Shown here: piece after piece, positions 43,798 to 52,584 of the stretch
How the letters are laid out: every line of letters begins with the position of its first letter
Position numbering within the stretch: position 1 is the first letter of the stretch
Assembly (NCBI RefSeq): GCF_000687915.1
Contig: NZ_JHZY01000002.1
Span: 1,116,001 to 1,180,000 of the forward strand
Source of the DNA: Leeuwenhoekiella sp. MAR_2009_132
Lineage (GTDB): Bacteria > Bacteroidota > Bacteroidia > Flavobacteriales > Flavobacteriaceae
Direction of reading: 5' to 3'
DNA length: 64,000 nucleotides
Notes under the pieces: model-generated
Database searches by the model: none
What the model was told of the DNA's origin: nothing
What the model saw: only the letters and a program-made list of their open reading frames with translations
Translations under genes and position numbers: made by a program

Positions 43798-44749
43798 TCT
43801 GTATAGACTTAATTAAATAGCTTTCACTAGCCTTATGGAAGGTCACCTGAACATTGGTAATGAATTCTAAAGAGGTAATAAACTCTTCTAACTTTTGGTC
43901 TTTGAACGCTCCGGTAATACGCTGGTGCTCAATCTGAGGATCCTCTATTACAAAATGAACACCATAAAAGCTGTTGATTTTTGATAAAGCCTCCTTAAAG
44001 GTTAGATTCTCTAATATGAGCAAGTTATCAATCCAAGAAAATTCATTTTCCACATTGAAATTGCGCTTTATTACCTTATTATTTGAAGTGTCTAGAAGTA
44101 ATTGTTCCTTAGGATAAAGCGTAATTTTATCGTTATTTTCGTTGAGTAACACTTCTACCTTTCCTTCCTTAAGAGATATTTTCTTTTGATCGGTGCGGGT
44201 ATTGACACAAAAAGATGTTCCTAGAACTTTTACATCAAACCCATTATTATGAACTATAAAAGGATGATCTGCATCTTTAGCAACTTTGAAATACGCCTCT
44301 CCTTTTAAAGTCACTTCTCTAACCTCCCCAAAAGTTATTGGATATTCAATGCTGCTTTCAGCATTCAGAATGACTTCACTACTATCAGGGAGCATCACCC
44401 GTACGCGTTCATTCTTTGCTGCAATGATTTGGTTGGTATATAAAAAACTGTTTTCATAATAGAAAAAGCACCCTATTAAAACCAATAATATAGCAGCAGT
44501 GCTAAGAATAACTTTTCCAATTCTTAAAGTTTTAATTCGATCTGATAGTGAATTTTGAGGCGGTTTAGTTACATTATAACAAGTATTTTCAATAGGATAT
44601 AAACTCCAAATTTTCTTATAATTTTCGAATAGAAGAAGTAGCTCTTCGTCTAAAGAGAGTTCTATCTCAAATACAAGCCTATCCTCAGGCCCCATCTCCC
44701 CGGTAAGGTATCGTGTACATTTAAGTTCCTTTTGGGTATTCTCATTCAT
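43790..44749 (-). CDS. FecR-type anti-sigma factor
   Basis: About 319 residues from ATG 44749; the frame also opens 22 codons earlier with no good start. The N-terminal cytoplasmic region (about 1-70) binds the sigma factor. One membrane helix follows (ILSTAAILLVLIGCFFYY), then the FecR periplasmic domain (VRVMLPDSSEVILNAESSIE, YPITFGEVREVTLKGEAYFK) and a C-terminal secretin/STN-like part that contacts the SusC-like STN domain. It is first in the operon fecR-sigma-susC-susD-phosphodiesterase. Confidence 0.9.
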   Translation of the reverse strand: MNENTQKELKCTRYLTGEMGPEDRLVFEIELSLDEELLLLFENYKKIWSLYPIENTCYNVTKPPQNSLSDRIKTLRIGKVILSTAAILLVLIGCFFYYENSFLYTNQIIAAKNERVRVMLPDSSEVILNAESSIEYPITFGEVREVTLKGEAYFKVAKDADHPFIVHNNGFDVKVLGTSFCVNTRTDQKKISLKEGKVEVLLNENNDKITLYPKEQLLLDTSNNKVIKRNFNVENEFSWIDNLLILENLTFKEALSKINSFYGVHFVIEDPQIEHQRITGAFKDQKLEEFITSLEFITNVQVTFHKASESYLIKSIQND

Positions 44750-44933
44750 ATAAAGACTGCCTTTATTATAAAGAGTAGTAAAAAGAAAAAATCCCCTATT
44801 CAGAGATGTCACCAAATTGTAAAATAAAAATCAACCTGCTTAACATACATTTAATACGCACTAAGGAACTTGAATAAAGAGAGGTTACTAAGTCTACAAA
44901 TCATAGGTTTCAAAAAGATACTTAACCTCAATT

Positions 44934-45503
44934 TTAGTGGATACTAGATATACTACAGGTGTCTATAAAACCCAATTCCACCAAAACTGCCGGACAAACC
45001 TCTTTTAGATCTCGCAATACCTGAAAGTTTGCAAATTTGACACCTCTACTTTTTTGATTGGTTAAAGAAACTATCCGCTGTTCCAATAGGTGACCCAGCC
45101 AAATGGATTGTTTTAAATATGGGTTTTCTTGGTTATACGCATATACCTCTACTCCGCTTGCTTTTTTATCAGGTGCATCATTAAAATGCAAAGAGATAAA
45201 TAAATCTGCTTGAAGTCTTTTGGTTAATCGGGTACGAGCTCCCAGGGACATCAAGGTATCTGTATATCGGGTTAAGAAGTATTCTGCCGGTCTACCGTCA
45301 TAACTTGATTTTGAGTGTGCCAGAAGCTTACCCAACTCCAATACTAAATCTTTTTCTAAAATGCCGTTTGTACCCACCGCACCGCTATCGCTTCCTCCGT
45401 GCCCAGGATCAATTACAATTCGTAGAGGTCTCTGGTTTTCCTGAGCAAAAAACAAGCAAAATTTAAATAGCAGAAAGAGAAATAGGACGGTTTGGAGCTT
45501 CAT
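44934..45503 (-). CDS. N-acetylmuramoyl-L-alanine amidase of the ICE
   Basis: About 189 residues from ATG 45503, which begins a signal peptide (MKLQTVLFLFLLFKFCLFFA). Upstream in-frame starts to 45587 give no signal and are rejected. The amidase_3 motifs are present: IDPGHGGSDSG (zinc His), ILEKDLVLELG (zinc Glu), FISLHFNDAP (zinc His) and VLVELGFI (catalytic Glu). It opens peptidoglycan so the conjugation apparatus can be built. The C-terminus IDTCSISSIH is abrupt and shorter than typical family members, which suggests the 3' end was altered by the neighbouring insertion; the fragment at 36895-37033 ends differently. It diverges from the tra operon. Confidence 0.88.
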   Translation of the reverse strand: MKLQTVLFLFLLFKFCLFFAQENQRPLRIVIDPGHGGSDSGAVGTNGILEKDLVLELGKLLAHSKSSYDGRPAEYFLTRYTDTLMSLGARTRLTKRLQADLFISLHFNDAPDKKASGVEVYAYNQENPYLKQSIWLGHLLEQRIVSLTNQKSRGVKFANFQVLRDLKEVCPAVLVELGFIDTCSISSIH

Positions 45504-45697
45504 TTTGGATTCTTGTTTTAGAGTTATCAACAGCATCTCATTGAAATTCAATAGGATTTGGAGCTTTTTAATTTCAAATAAATACAATACTATTTAAATA
45601 ATATTTTATTCACAATATACTGATTATCAATTATATATAACCAAATATATGTATTTTTCAGAGAGTTCAATCAGTCATTAATTAAAAACAAACTCTT

Positions 45698-45985
45698 ATG
45701 AAAAAATCAAGCTACTTCGCAGGGATGCTTCTATTAGTTTCCACCTCACTCTTTGCACAAATTGGAGGTATTGAAGACTCTGTAAATGATGTTTCTGAAA
45801 CAATCAGAAATGTATTTCCCATAATACTAGGGATAATCTTTCTGGTAGGTTTCCTGTTTAATGCGGGACATTTTTTTGGAGAAAATGCCGATCTCAAAAA
45901 AGGGATTACCCGGGTACTGGTCTTTGTACTTATAGCAGGAGGTGTCGTAGGCATCTTTACCTACCTCATAGGCATTGTAGTATAA
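45698..45985 (+). CDS. traE: Conjugative transfer protein TraE (VirB2-like pilin, DUF4134)
   Basis: A 95-residue protein: signal peptide (MKKSSYFAGMLLLVSTSLFA), then two hydrophobic helices (VFPIILGIIFLVGFLFNAGH and VLVFVLIAGGVVGIFTYLIG) joined by a short charged loop with a lysine pair. This is the layout of the Bacteroidota TraE family, equivalent to the VirB2 pilin of type IV secretion. It is the first gene of the tra operon, 37 bases before TraF. Confidence 0.85.
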   Translation: MKKSSYFAGMLLLVSTSLFAQIGGIEDSVNDVSETIRNVFPIILGIIFLVGFLFNAGHFFGENADLKKGITRVLVFVLIAGGVVGIFTYLIGIVV

Positions 45986-46022
45986 GTCGGTAAGCGACCT
46001 TGATCAATTAATAATCAAGTTT

Positions 46023-46307
46023 ATGAAGAAGTATGGAATCTATAAAAATATTAGGAAAAGGGCGGTCATTTTTGGACTGCCTATTTCCTTGTTTGCATTA
46101 TTGATGTGTGTGGTGATCTGTTCGCTGTTGGTACTTATTTTTTCCTTCAGCTTTGCACTAGTTATCGGAGTGTTTTTCGCTAATGCAGTACTCTATTTCG
46201 CTTTAACCCGCATCGCTTCTAAAGCATTACTTCTTCCGTTTAAAAGTTCTTTTCCTTCTCTTATCAGTAACAAAAGAAATTCCAATCTCAATTATGGAAA
46301 CGATTAA
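46023..46307 (+). CDS. traF: Conjugative transfer protein TraF (VirB3-like, DUF4133)
   Basis: A 94-residue protein with two membrane helices (about 20-45: LPISLFALLMCVVICSLLVL, and about 47-70). It has a short basic N-terminus (MKKYGIYKNIRKRAVIFG) typical of VirB3-type inner-membrane components that partner the VirB4 ATPase. Its 3' end overlaps the TraG start by 14 bases, indicating translational coupling. Confidence 0.82.
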   Translation: MKKYGIYKNIRKRAVIFGLPISLFALLMCVVICSLLVLIFSFSFALVIGVFFANAVLYFALTRIASKALLLPFKSSFPSLISNKRNSNLNYGND

Positions 46308-48699
46308 CCTTTCACTAAAAAACCCCATAATGGCCATTGATGGGCACCTCCTTTTTAGTAGCAACGGCAATGTCATACTTTGCTATGAAACTGCGTTGCC
46401 TGAAATCTATTCCCTTTCAGAAAACGACTTTGAAGACTTGCATTCAGCTTGGTTTCAAGCATTAAAATCCTTACCTACCGGATGTGTAGTTCATAAGCAA
46501 GATGTCTATCAAAAAAAAATCTACGACTCCGATCAGCTCTCCCGTTCCACGTTTCTAGAAAAAGCAACCCACAAACATTTTAAAGGCAGGGAGTATCTGC
46601 AGCATACGAGCTATTTGTTTTTCATTCTTACCAAAAACCGAACCCATGGAAAATACGTCAACCCTTTTAAAAAAATCAGCAAAACCCTTCCTACAACTCT
46701 GGATGATGCTGTACGCTCTTTTAGCGCAGCTGTTGAAGATGCTGTTTCGTATATAAATAACACTCGTAAAATAGCGCTCAACCCCCTAACCCCAAATCAA
46801 ATTGCCCAGCTTACGAATTCCTATTTTAATGGTTTTAATAATATTATGGATACCGATATCCTCCTTGACAAAAATCAAGTAAAAATTGGAAAATACTATT
46901 TTGATGCCCTAGCCGTCAACAGTGAACTCTGCTTTGGTCAACATGTGCAGAGTAGTAAAATTAATGAGCGCTTTACAAGCGACGATTTTAAGTTTCATCA
47001 AGGGTTCATCGATGGCTTGGGATTAACACTCCATGAAAATCACATCGTCAATCAGATTCTCTATCTGGATGATAAACACAAATGGCGCAAAATACTAGAC
47101 AAGAAAGTGGAAGAACTCCACAAGAGCTCCAATTTTGGATCTCAAAATAAGGTGGTACTGGGTAAAGTTCAGCAGATCCTCGAGCAGATCAATACCGATG
47201 AAAATTCCCGGGTTATTCGTGGACATCTCAATGTGATTTATTGGGATCAAGAGCAGCGTAAGCTTGATCAGATCGCCTCTAAAATCAAAACTGAATTCAA
47301 AGAGTTGGATATCACACCCTACTACCCTGGAGGAGAAGAACGCAAACATTACCTTCTCAATAGTTATTGTGGCTATTCTTCACATTTCTCAGATGCAGAT
47401 CTCTATGTAACTGATTTAAAACACGCGCTTTGTTTACTAATTAACAATACGAATTACCAATCGGACACGACCGGAATCATCTTCAATGATCGCGAGCATA
47501 ATATTCCGGTTTTAAAAGATGTTTGGGATGAAAAAAAGAAACGAATCAAGGCGCGTAATTTTGCAATTTTCGCACCTACCGGTGAAGGAAAATCCTTTTT
47601 AGCTAATAATATTTTACGGCAATATTTTGAATCTGGTGTTCGTCTGGTCATTATCGATTTGGGGGGATCCTATACCAAGTTTGCTAAACTCTATCCCGAT
47701 ACACATACGGTATTGCGCTATGAAAGCGGTAAAAATTTAGGTATTAATCCCTTTTACATTAGCAATTCAAAAGATCTCACTACGGAACGTCTGGAAGATC
47801 TTTCCGTATTCCTTTTTGAATTGATGGCTTCTGGTTTAAAAGTGACCAAAGCACAATCGGTATCGTTGAAAAAGATACTGGTTTACTACTACAACTGCAT
47901 CTCCATAAACCATTCGCTCGATAGCTTTTATTCCTTTATAGAGCAGCATCAAAAGGAGCTTTTAGAGCACCTAAAGATCCATCCGGACTACTTCAACATT
48001 ACGGGTTTTTTACATGTGATGTCGGAGTATGTTGGAGAGGGGCTCTACAGTTATTTATTTGAGCTATCGGAAGACCAGACGTACAAGATAGAAGACAAAC
48101 GGCTCCTTATTTTTGAGCTCGATGAGGTGAAAGATAATAAAGAACTCCTGTCGGTGATGCTTAAGCTGATCAAAACAGCCATTCAACGAACCATCTGGAG
48201 AAACAAAGCTGAAAAAGGAATTATTCTCTTCGATGAGTTTGCCAAACAACTGAAGTTTGAGAATGTATTGGAAAGTGTTGAATTCTACTATCAAGCTATT
48301 CGCAAGCAAAATGGCGCTATCGGCATCATCCTGCAGTCGATCAATCAACTTCCTGATACTGCCACATCTTCTAGCATACTTGAAAACACGCAGGTTATCT
48401 ATAGTTTGAATAATGAAAAGGGTTATAGCGAACTAGTCAAAAGACTCCACCTTTCCAGCCATGATTTAAACCAGCTAAAATCCATAAAGAATAACTTAAG
48501 TGGCGCGCGCAAGTACACCGAAATCTTCATCAAAATAGGAAAAGAGAGTAACATTTTCAGGTTGGAAGTTCCTCCAGAAGTCTATGCCGCTTACCTGACG
48601 GACGGATCCGAAAATGAAGCCATAATGAGCCTTTATCAAAAGACCCAGAATATGGAAGAAACCATTAAACAATTCATCAATCTAAATCGAACCTTATGA
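46294..48699 (+). CDS. traG: TraG-family conjugative ATPase (VirB4)
   Basis: An 801-residue motor ATPase of the type IV secretion system. The N-terminal half (about 1-410) binds the inner-membrane complex. The C-terminal half carries Walker A FAPTGEGKSFL (near 427), Walker B IILFDEFAKQL (near 645) and the nearby IGIILQSINQLPD, corresponding to the VirB4 motif. It energises pilus assembly and DNA transfer. It overlaps traF and is followed by the VirB5-like gene with a 4-base overlap. Confidence 0.9.
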   Translation: METINLSLKNPIMAIDGHLLFSSNGNVILCYETALPEIYSLSENDFEDLHSAWFQALKSLPTGCVVHKQDVYQKKIYDSDQLSRSTFLEKATHKHFKGREYLQHTSYLFFILTKNRTHGKYVNPFKKISKTLPTTLDDAVRSFSAAVEDAVSYINNTRKIALNPLTPNQIAQLTNSYFNGFNNIMDTDILLDKNQVKIGKYYFDALAVNSELCFGQHVQSSKINERFTSDDFKFHQGFIDGLGLTLHENHIVNQILYLDDKHKWRKILDKKVEELHKSSNFGSQNKVVLGKVQQILEQINTDENSRVIRGHLNVIYWDQEQRKLDQIASKIKTEFKELDITPYYPGGEERKHYLLNSYCGYSSHFSDADLYVTDLKHALCLLINNTNYQSDTTGIIFNDREHNIPVLKDVWDEKKKRIKARNFAIFAPTGEGKSFLANNILRQYFESGVRLVIIDLGGSYTKFAKLYPDTHTVLRYESGKNLGINPFYISNSKDLTTERLEDLSVFLFELMASGLKVTKAQSVSLKKILVYYYNCISINHSLDSFYSFIEQHQKELLEHLKIHPDYFNITGFLHVMSEYVGEGLYSYLFELSEDQTYKIEDKRLLIFELDEVKDNKELLSVMLKLIKTAIQRTIWRNKAEKGIILFDEFAKQLKFENVLESVEFYYQAIRKQNGAIGIILQSINQLPDTATSSSILENTQVIYSLNNEKGYSELVKRLHLSSHDLNQLKSIKNNLSGARKYTEIFIKIGKESNIFRLEVPPEVYAAYLTDGSENEAIMSLYQKTQNMEETIKQFINLNRTL

Positions 48700-49283
48700 A
48701 AACAACAATCCGAACCTTATTCTTTGCTTTACCGATTACCATGAGCCTTTTAATGCCTGCAGGCGCTGTCTGCCAGGGGATGCCAGTTTATGACAACACC
48801 AATTTTGTAAGCCTGGTAAAATCCCTTGTAGAATCTGCAAAGCAAACCACCCAACTTCTCAAGACCGTGGAGTTTCTGAAACAGCAGAAAGAAAATTTAG
48901 AAAAAGTAACTAACGTCGTCAAACAACTAAAGGCGGTTAAAGAAATAGGACGTAACAACTCCAGACTTATTCAGGTAATGCAGACCGATCTAAAAGCCAT
49001 TTTAGACTCACCGTATATTAAACCTGAAGAAGTAACCCGGGTTACAAACTCCTTCAACAGTATCGTTGAAAATTCACTAGCCACGATGGACTTTATCGAT
49101 GAGATCCTTTCCAGCAATTATTTAAAAATGTCTGATGCAGACCGGGCGCGTATTCTCAAAGAAAAAGAAGCGCAATCCAATGAAATGGTAGCGGAGATCA
49201 ATCTAAAGACCAAACGGTATCGGGATATCATTTCCTTTCGAAAAATGCAGGATAAGATCAATAATCGAGAAACAGGGTATTAG
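48696..49283 (+). CDS. Conjugative transfer periplasmic protein (VirB5/TrbJ-like)
   Basis: A 195-residue protein with a signal peptide (MKTTIRTLFFALPITMSLLM, with PAGAVCQG after it). The mature protein is a helical, coiled-coil-like rod (NFVSLVKSLVESAKQTTQLL, VEFLKQQKENLEKVTNVVKQ). Helical secreted proteins at this position of T4SS operons are VirB5/TrbJ-type minor pilus components. The function follows from position and fold; no motif confirms it. It overlaps traG by 4 bases and is followed by TraJ after 2 bases. Confidence 0.7.
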   Translation: MKTTIRTLFFALPITMSLLMPAGAVCQGMPVYDNTNFVSLVKSLVESAKQTTQLLKTVEFLKQQKENLEKVTNVVKQLKAVKEIGRNNSRLIQVMQTDLKAILDSPYIKPEEVTRVTNSFNSIVENSLATMDFIDEILSSNYLKMSDADRARILKEKEAQSNEMVAEINLKTKRYRDIISFRKMQDKINNRETGY

Positions 49284-49285
49284 TA

Positions 49286-50128
49286 ATGACTAGTCAGATA
49301 CTATTAGGAATCGGTTTGGAGTATGTGGATACTATTTTTGAAACCATCAAATACAGTGAATTTTCACGGTATACCTTAACGGGAATGAAAACCCTTGCGG
49401 TACTGTTCTTTCTGGTAAACGTTCTTAAAAAATACAATGAAGGAATTGCAGATCGCGATGGATATACCTGGGGATTAAGTCCCGGAGCGTTGGCCATGAA
49501 TTTTGCGGTGGTACTTCTGGTGATTTTTTCAACTCAGGTTCTAGGATTCTTTGACAACCTATTGGTCGCCGTAGAATCTCAATACCGAGATACTGCTCCT
49601 GCCCTGCTCCCTTTACAAATGCAGGATATTCCTATTGAAGAAGAAGTAGGTATGTTTGAAGCTGCCAAAGCCGCTATGGCTTTGTTATATGAAGCCCTGG
49701 TCACACCGCTGTTTGGGTTTAAAATCTTTGCCTTTATCGGAAGTATACTACTCTGGATTCTCGACCTATTCATTTACCCGTTGTTTCTGGCAGAGCGTTT
49801 CTTTTTGCTTGGGATCATGCAGGCCTTTTTCCCCTTGATTATCAGCCTTTCGGTATTTGAGAAGTTTCGCAGCTTGGCGTATACCTTTTTTAAACTGTAC
49901 GCTGCGGTCTATATGCTGGTACCGGCATTTTTTCTGGTCAATGTATTTGTCAATGCTATCTATACCGAGATAAATGACCATATCTGGGTCAACCTGTTTG
50001 GAACTGATTATGGTCAGGGATTTTTCGCTCCGGTGGTTCAATTGGGCTCTGTAGGGTTTATAGTATTTCTCAAATTCAAACTCTACCGCCGGGCCACTTC
50101 CTTTACGATCCGACTATTCACCGCCTAA
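49286..50128 (+). CDS. traJ: Conjugative transfer protein TraJ (VirB6/TrbL-like)
   Basis: A 280-residue polytopic membrane protein with at least five hydrophobic helices (about 35-50, 70-90, 145-180, 195-215, 225-245). It includes KIFAFIGSILLWILDLFIYP and FFLLGIMQAFFPLIISLSVF. This is the VirB6-like layout of Bacteroidota TraJ, which forms the DNA path across the inner membrane. It is tightly spaced within the operon. Confidence 0.85.
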   Translation: MTSQILLGIGLEYVDTIFETIKYSEFSRYTLTGMKTLAVLFFLVNVLKKYNEGIADRDGYTWGLSPGALAMNFAVVLLVIFSTQVLGFFDNLLVAVESQYRDTAPALLPLQMQDIPIEEEVGMFEAAKAAMALLYEALVTPLFGFKIFAFIGSILLWILDLFIYPLFLAERFFLLGIMQAFFPLIISLSVFEKFRSLAYTFFKLYAAVYMLVPAFFLVNVFVNAIYTEINDHIWVNLFGTDYGQGFFAPVVQLGSVGFIVFLKFKLYRRATSFTIRLFTA

Positions 50129-50138
50129 TTTAAAAACT

Positions 50139-50756
50139 ATGAAAACACCCTATACCACTATCTATTCGGTTTTAAAACTCAACAGGTTTATTGTCCTTGC
50201 TGTTATTGTTTTTGCTACCCTATCGAGCGTCTTTTCTGGTTGGGTGGCTTATAACATCCACCAGAAATCCCTGAACACCGCATTCGCCATAAGCACTACA
50301 GGAGAAGTCATTCCTTTAAAACTTGTTTCCCAGAAGGAAAACTTTAAAGTAGAAGCTCTGGCACATCTGGAGCTTTTCCACACCTACTTCTACAATATTG
50401 ATGCAAGTAATTACGAGCGCAACTTAAAAAAGGCGCTTTGGCTAGGGAACAGCTCTGTAGATAATATTTATAGACAGAAAAGAGCTGACGGGGTTTATAA
50501 TCGCTTGATTCAATATTCTCTGGTTCAAAAAGTGTTACGTATTGAATCTACACTTGATCTGGACACCAAACCGAATCGATTTAAAACAACGGTCTTCTTT
50601 GAAATCAACCGCGGATCAATAATCGACACCTATGAATTAACGACCACCGGAAACCTGATCGAGGTTGACCGCAACTTCCCCAACAATCCCCATGGGCTGC
50701 TGATTACAGATTACTTTGAAAACAGCCTTCGAAAAATCACTAATGAAAGCCTGTAA
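50139..50756 (+). CDS. traK: Conjugative transfer protein TraK (VirB8-like)
   Basis: A 205-residue protein: cytoplasmic N-terminus, one membrane helix (about 20-42: FIVLAVIVFATLSSVFSGWV) and a periplasmic domain with the pattern of Bacteroidota TraK/VirB8 (HLELFHTYFYNIDASNYERN, YRQKRADGVYNRLIQYSLVQ). VirB8 nucleates the assembly of the core complex. The end of the gene overlaps the longer possible start of TraM. Confidence 0.85.
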   Translation: MKTPYTTIYSVLKLNRFIVLAVIVFATLSSVFSGWVAYNIHQKSLNTAFAISTTGEVIPLKLVSQKENFKVEALAHLELFHTYFYNIDASNYERNLKKALWLGNSSVDNIYRQKRADGVYNRLIQYSLVQKVLRIESTLDLDTKPNRFKTTVFFEINRGSIIDTYELTTTGNLIEVDRNFPNNPHGLLITDYFENSLRKITNESL

Positions 50757-50778
50757 CGGGCATTTAAAACAAGCACCC

Positions 50779-51699
50779 ATGAAAGTTGAAAAAAATAAAA
50801 TCGTATTTGCTGCAGTACTTGCGGTAATCCTTCTTTTTCTAATCTCGTATGCTATGCTGCTTACGGATAAAAGTTCTGAAGAAAAACAACTGAAAGAAAC
50901 GTTAATTCCAGAGCTACAAACAGACCAAAAACAATACAATTCCAAGCTTGATGCATTAAATGATTTAAAGGAAGTTCGTGAAACTACGGCTCCGAGTATT
51001 TATGATGAAAGGCTTTTGGATTCCTTAGGCTATTTTGATTCGGATTATCCGGAGAAAGAAAAAAGGCGCATTGTGGATAGTATTTATGCAACAAGTAGCG
51101 TGGCCTCTTCTTCAAAAACGCCAACAAAGAGCACTCCTGCGGAACATACTGAAACGCTACCTTCCATTGATTCTACCACCAGAGATCAAGAACGAAAAGT
51201 AGCTGTTCAGGAACTCGGATTAGCACACCAGCTATTCTTTGCTGCCAATCCTACAGTAAACCCCAATTTCGTTACTGATTCTCCAAATTCGCATATTATT
51301 GCAGTAGTTGATGGTACTCAAGTAGTCAAAGCAAATTCCAGACTTCAGATGCGACTATCGGAAGATGCTTATATCTCAGGGAAAACCATCCTTAAGAATA
51401 CACCTGTGTATGGTTTTGTAAGCTTCCAAGCCAACCGGGCGATGATTGCTATTGAAACCATCAACCACGCTCCTACCTCATTAAAAGCCTATGATTTTCA
51501 AGATGGAAATGAAGGAATCTATATCGAAAATAATTTTAGAGCGGAGGCGACCCGTGAAGTCTTTGATGATGTGATACAGGACATCAATATTCCCAGTCTC
51601 CCTCAAGTGAGTGGAATCACTCAGGTACTTAGGCGTACGAATCGAAACGTAAAAGTTACGGTACTCAATAATTATAAACTGCTTTTAAAAGCGAACTAA
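50779..51699 (+). CDS. traM: Conjugative transfer protein TraM (VirB10-like)
   Basis: About 306 residues from ATG 50779. Earlier in-frame starts at 50716 and 50743 lie inside the traK coding region, but the family begins at MKVEKNKIVF. One membrane helix (about 12-32) is followed by a long periplasmic segment (about 60-140, Ser/Thr/Pro-rich, SSSKTPTKSTPAEHTETLPS). The C-terminal TraM domain (about 185-306) includes IIAVVDGTQVVKANSRLQMR. Its role is the VirB10-type scaffold that spans the envelope. If the start at 50743 is used, a 14-base overlap with traK results. Confidence 0.8.
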   Translation: MKVEKNKIVFAAVLAVILLFLISYAMLLTDKSSEEKQLKETLIPELQTDQKQYNSKLDALNDLKEVRETTAPSIYDERLLDSLGYFDSDYPEKEKRRIVDSIYATSSVASSSKTPTKSTPAEHTETLPSIDSTTRDQERKVAVQELGLAHQLFFAANPTVNPNFVTDSPNSHIIAVVDGTQVVKANSRLQMRLSEDAYISGKTILKNTPVYGFVSFQANRAMIAIETINHAPTSLKAYDFQDGNEGIYIENNFRAEATREVFDDVIQDINIPSLPQVSGITQVLRRTNRNVKVTVLNNYKLLLKAN

Positions 51700-51709
51700 T
51701 CCAAACGTT

Positions 51710-52561
51710 ATGAAAACGCTATTTATTTTTTTCAATACCCTCTTCGTACTTCATTTTGGAGTTGTAAACGCTAAAGATCATTCATCAGGCGCTGCATTTG
51801 TTTTGGATACCATTTATGCCAATGATTATACTAATGTCGCCTTATTTTTCCCCAAACCCATCCGTCAGGGAATTACCGGTTCGGAACATTTTATTTTTAC
51901 GTTCAATCGGGAGCGTGGTCAGCCCTTGGGACTGTTGCAAGCCAAACCCGGTACCGAAAGTAACTTGCTAGTTATCACCACCGATGGATTGATTTACTCC
52001 TATATTATTAAATACAAATCAGAACTTACCAGACTCAATTATTTTGTTAAACCTGAAGCAAGTATAGGTAATGAGCTGCAATCTCGAGAACTTCTTACAC
52101 CCATAGCCGTAGATCCTGTTCCGGAAGTTAGGCTTTCCCGTTTTGAACGTATAAGCGCAAAATTACTCCAACGAAAACAGCGCTTAGGGCATTTAAAACA
52201 GCGTCGGTATGGTATGCTATTAAGCGTTAAAAATATCGTGTTTAAGGATGAAGAATTGTATTTCGTGATGGAGCTTGAAACTAAATCCGGATTGGATTAT
52301 GATGTCAATTTTCTAAATATTACGGTAGAATCCCGTAGTAAAGGCAAGCGTAAATCCTCACAGCGTGTTTTAAAAAAACCAAAACTAACCTATCAATTAC
52401 CTGAAAAAATCAAAAAAGGAGAGCAAGCACACTTTGTTTACGTTTTGCCCAAATTCTCTTTGAGTTCTGATCAAAGGATATTGGTTCAACTCAATGAAAA
52501 AAATGGAGAACGCAATTTAGAACTGAAGATTTCACATCGGTTTATTAATAATCCTAATTGA
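51710..52561 (+). CDS. traN: Conjugative transfer protein TraN (VirB9-like, DUF4138)
   Basis: A 283-residue protein with signal peptide (MKTLFIFFNTLFVLHFGVVN) and a beta-rich TraN/DUF4138 domain, the outer-membrane-side core component that pairs with TraM. Characteristic stretches are NVALFFPKPIRQGITGSEHF and FTFNRERGQPLGLLQAKPGT near the N-terminus, and KKGEQAHFVYVLPKFSLSSD near the end. It is the last gene seen in this operon; no TraL/O/P/Q-like genes follow here, and HipA is convergent. Confidence 0.83.
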   Translation: MKTLFIFFNTLFVLHFGVVNAKDHSSGAAFVLDTIYANDYTNVALFFPKPIRQGITGSEHFIFTFNRERGQPLGLLQAKPGTESNLLVITTDGLIYSYIIKYKSELTRLNYFVKPEASIGNELQSRELLTPIAVDPVPEVRLSRFERISAKLLQRKQRLGHLKQRRYGMLLSVKNIVFKDEELYFVMELETKSGLDYDVNFLNITVESRSKGKRKSSQRVLKKPKLTYQLPEKIKKGEQAHFVYVLPKFSLSSDQRILVQLNEKNGERNLELKISHRFINNPN

Positions 52562-52584
52562 TACATTTTCCTCCTGATGAAAGA

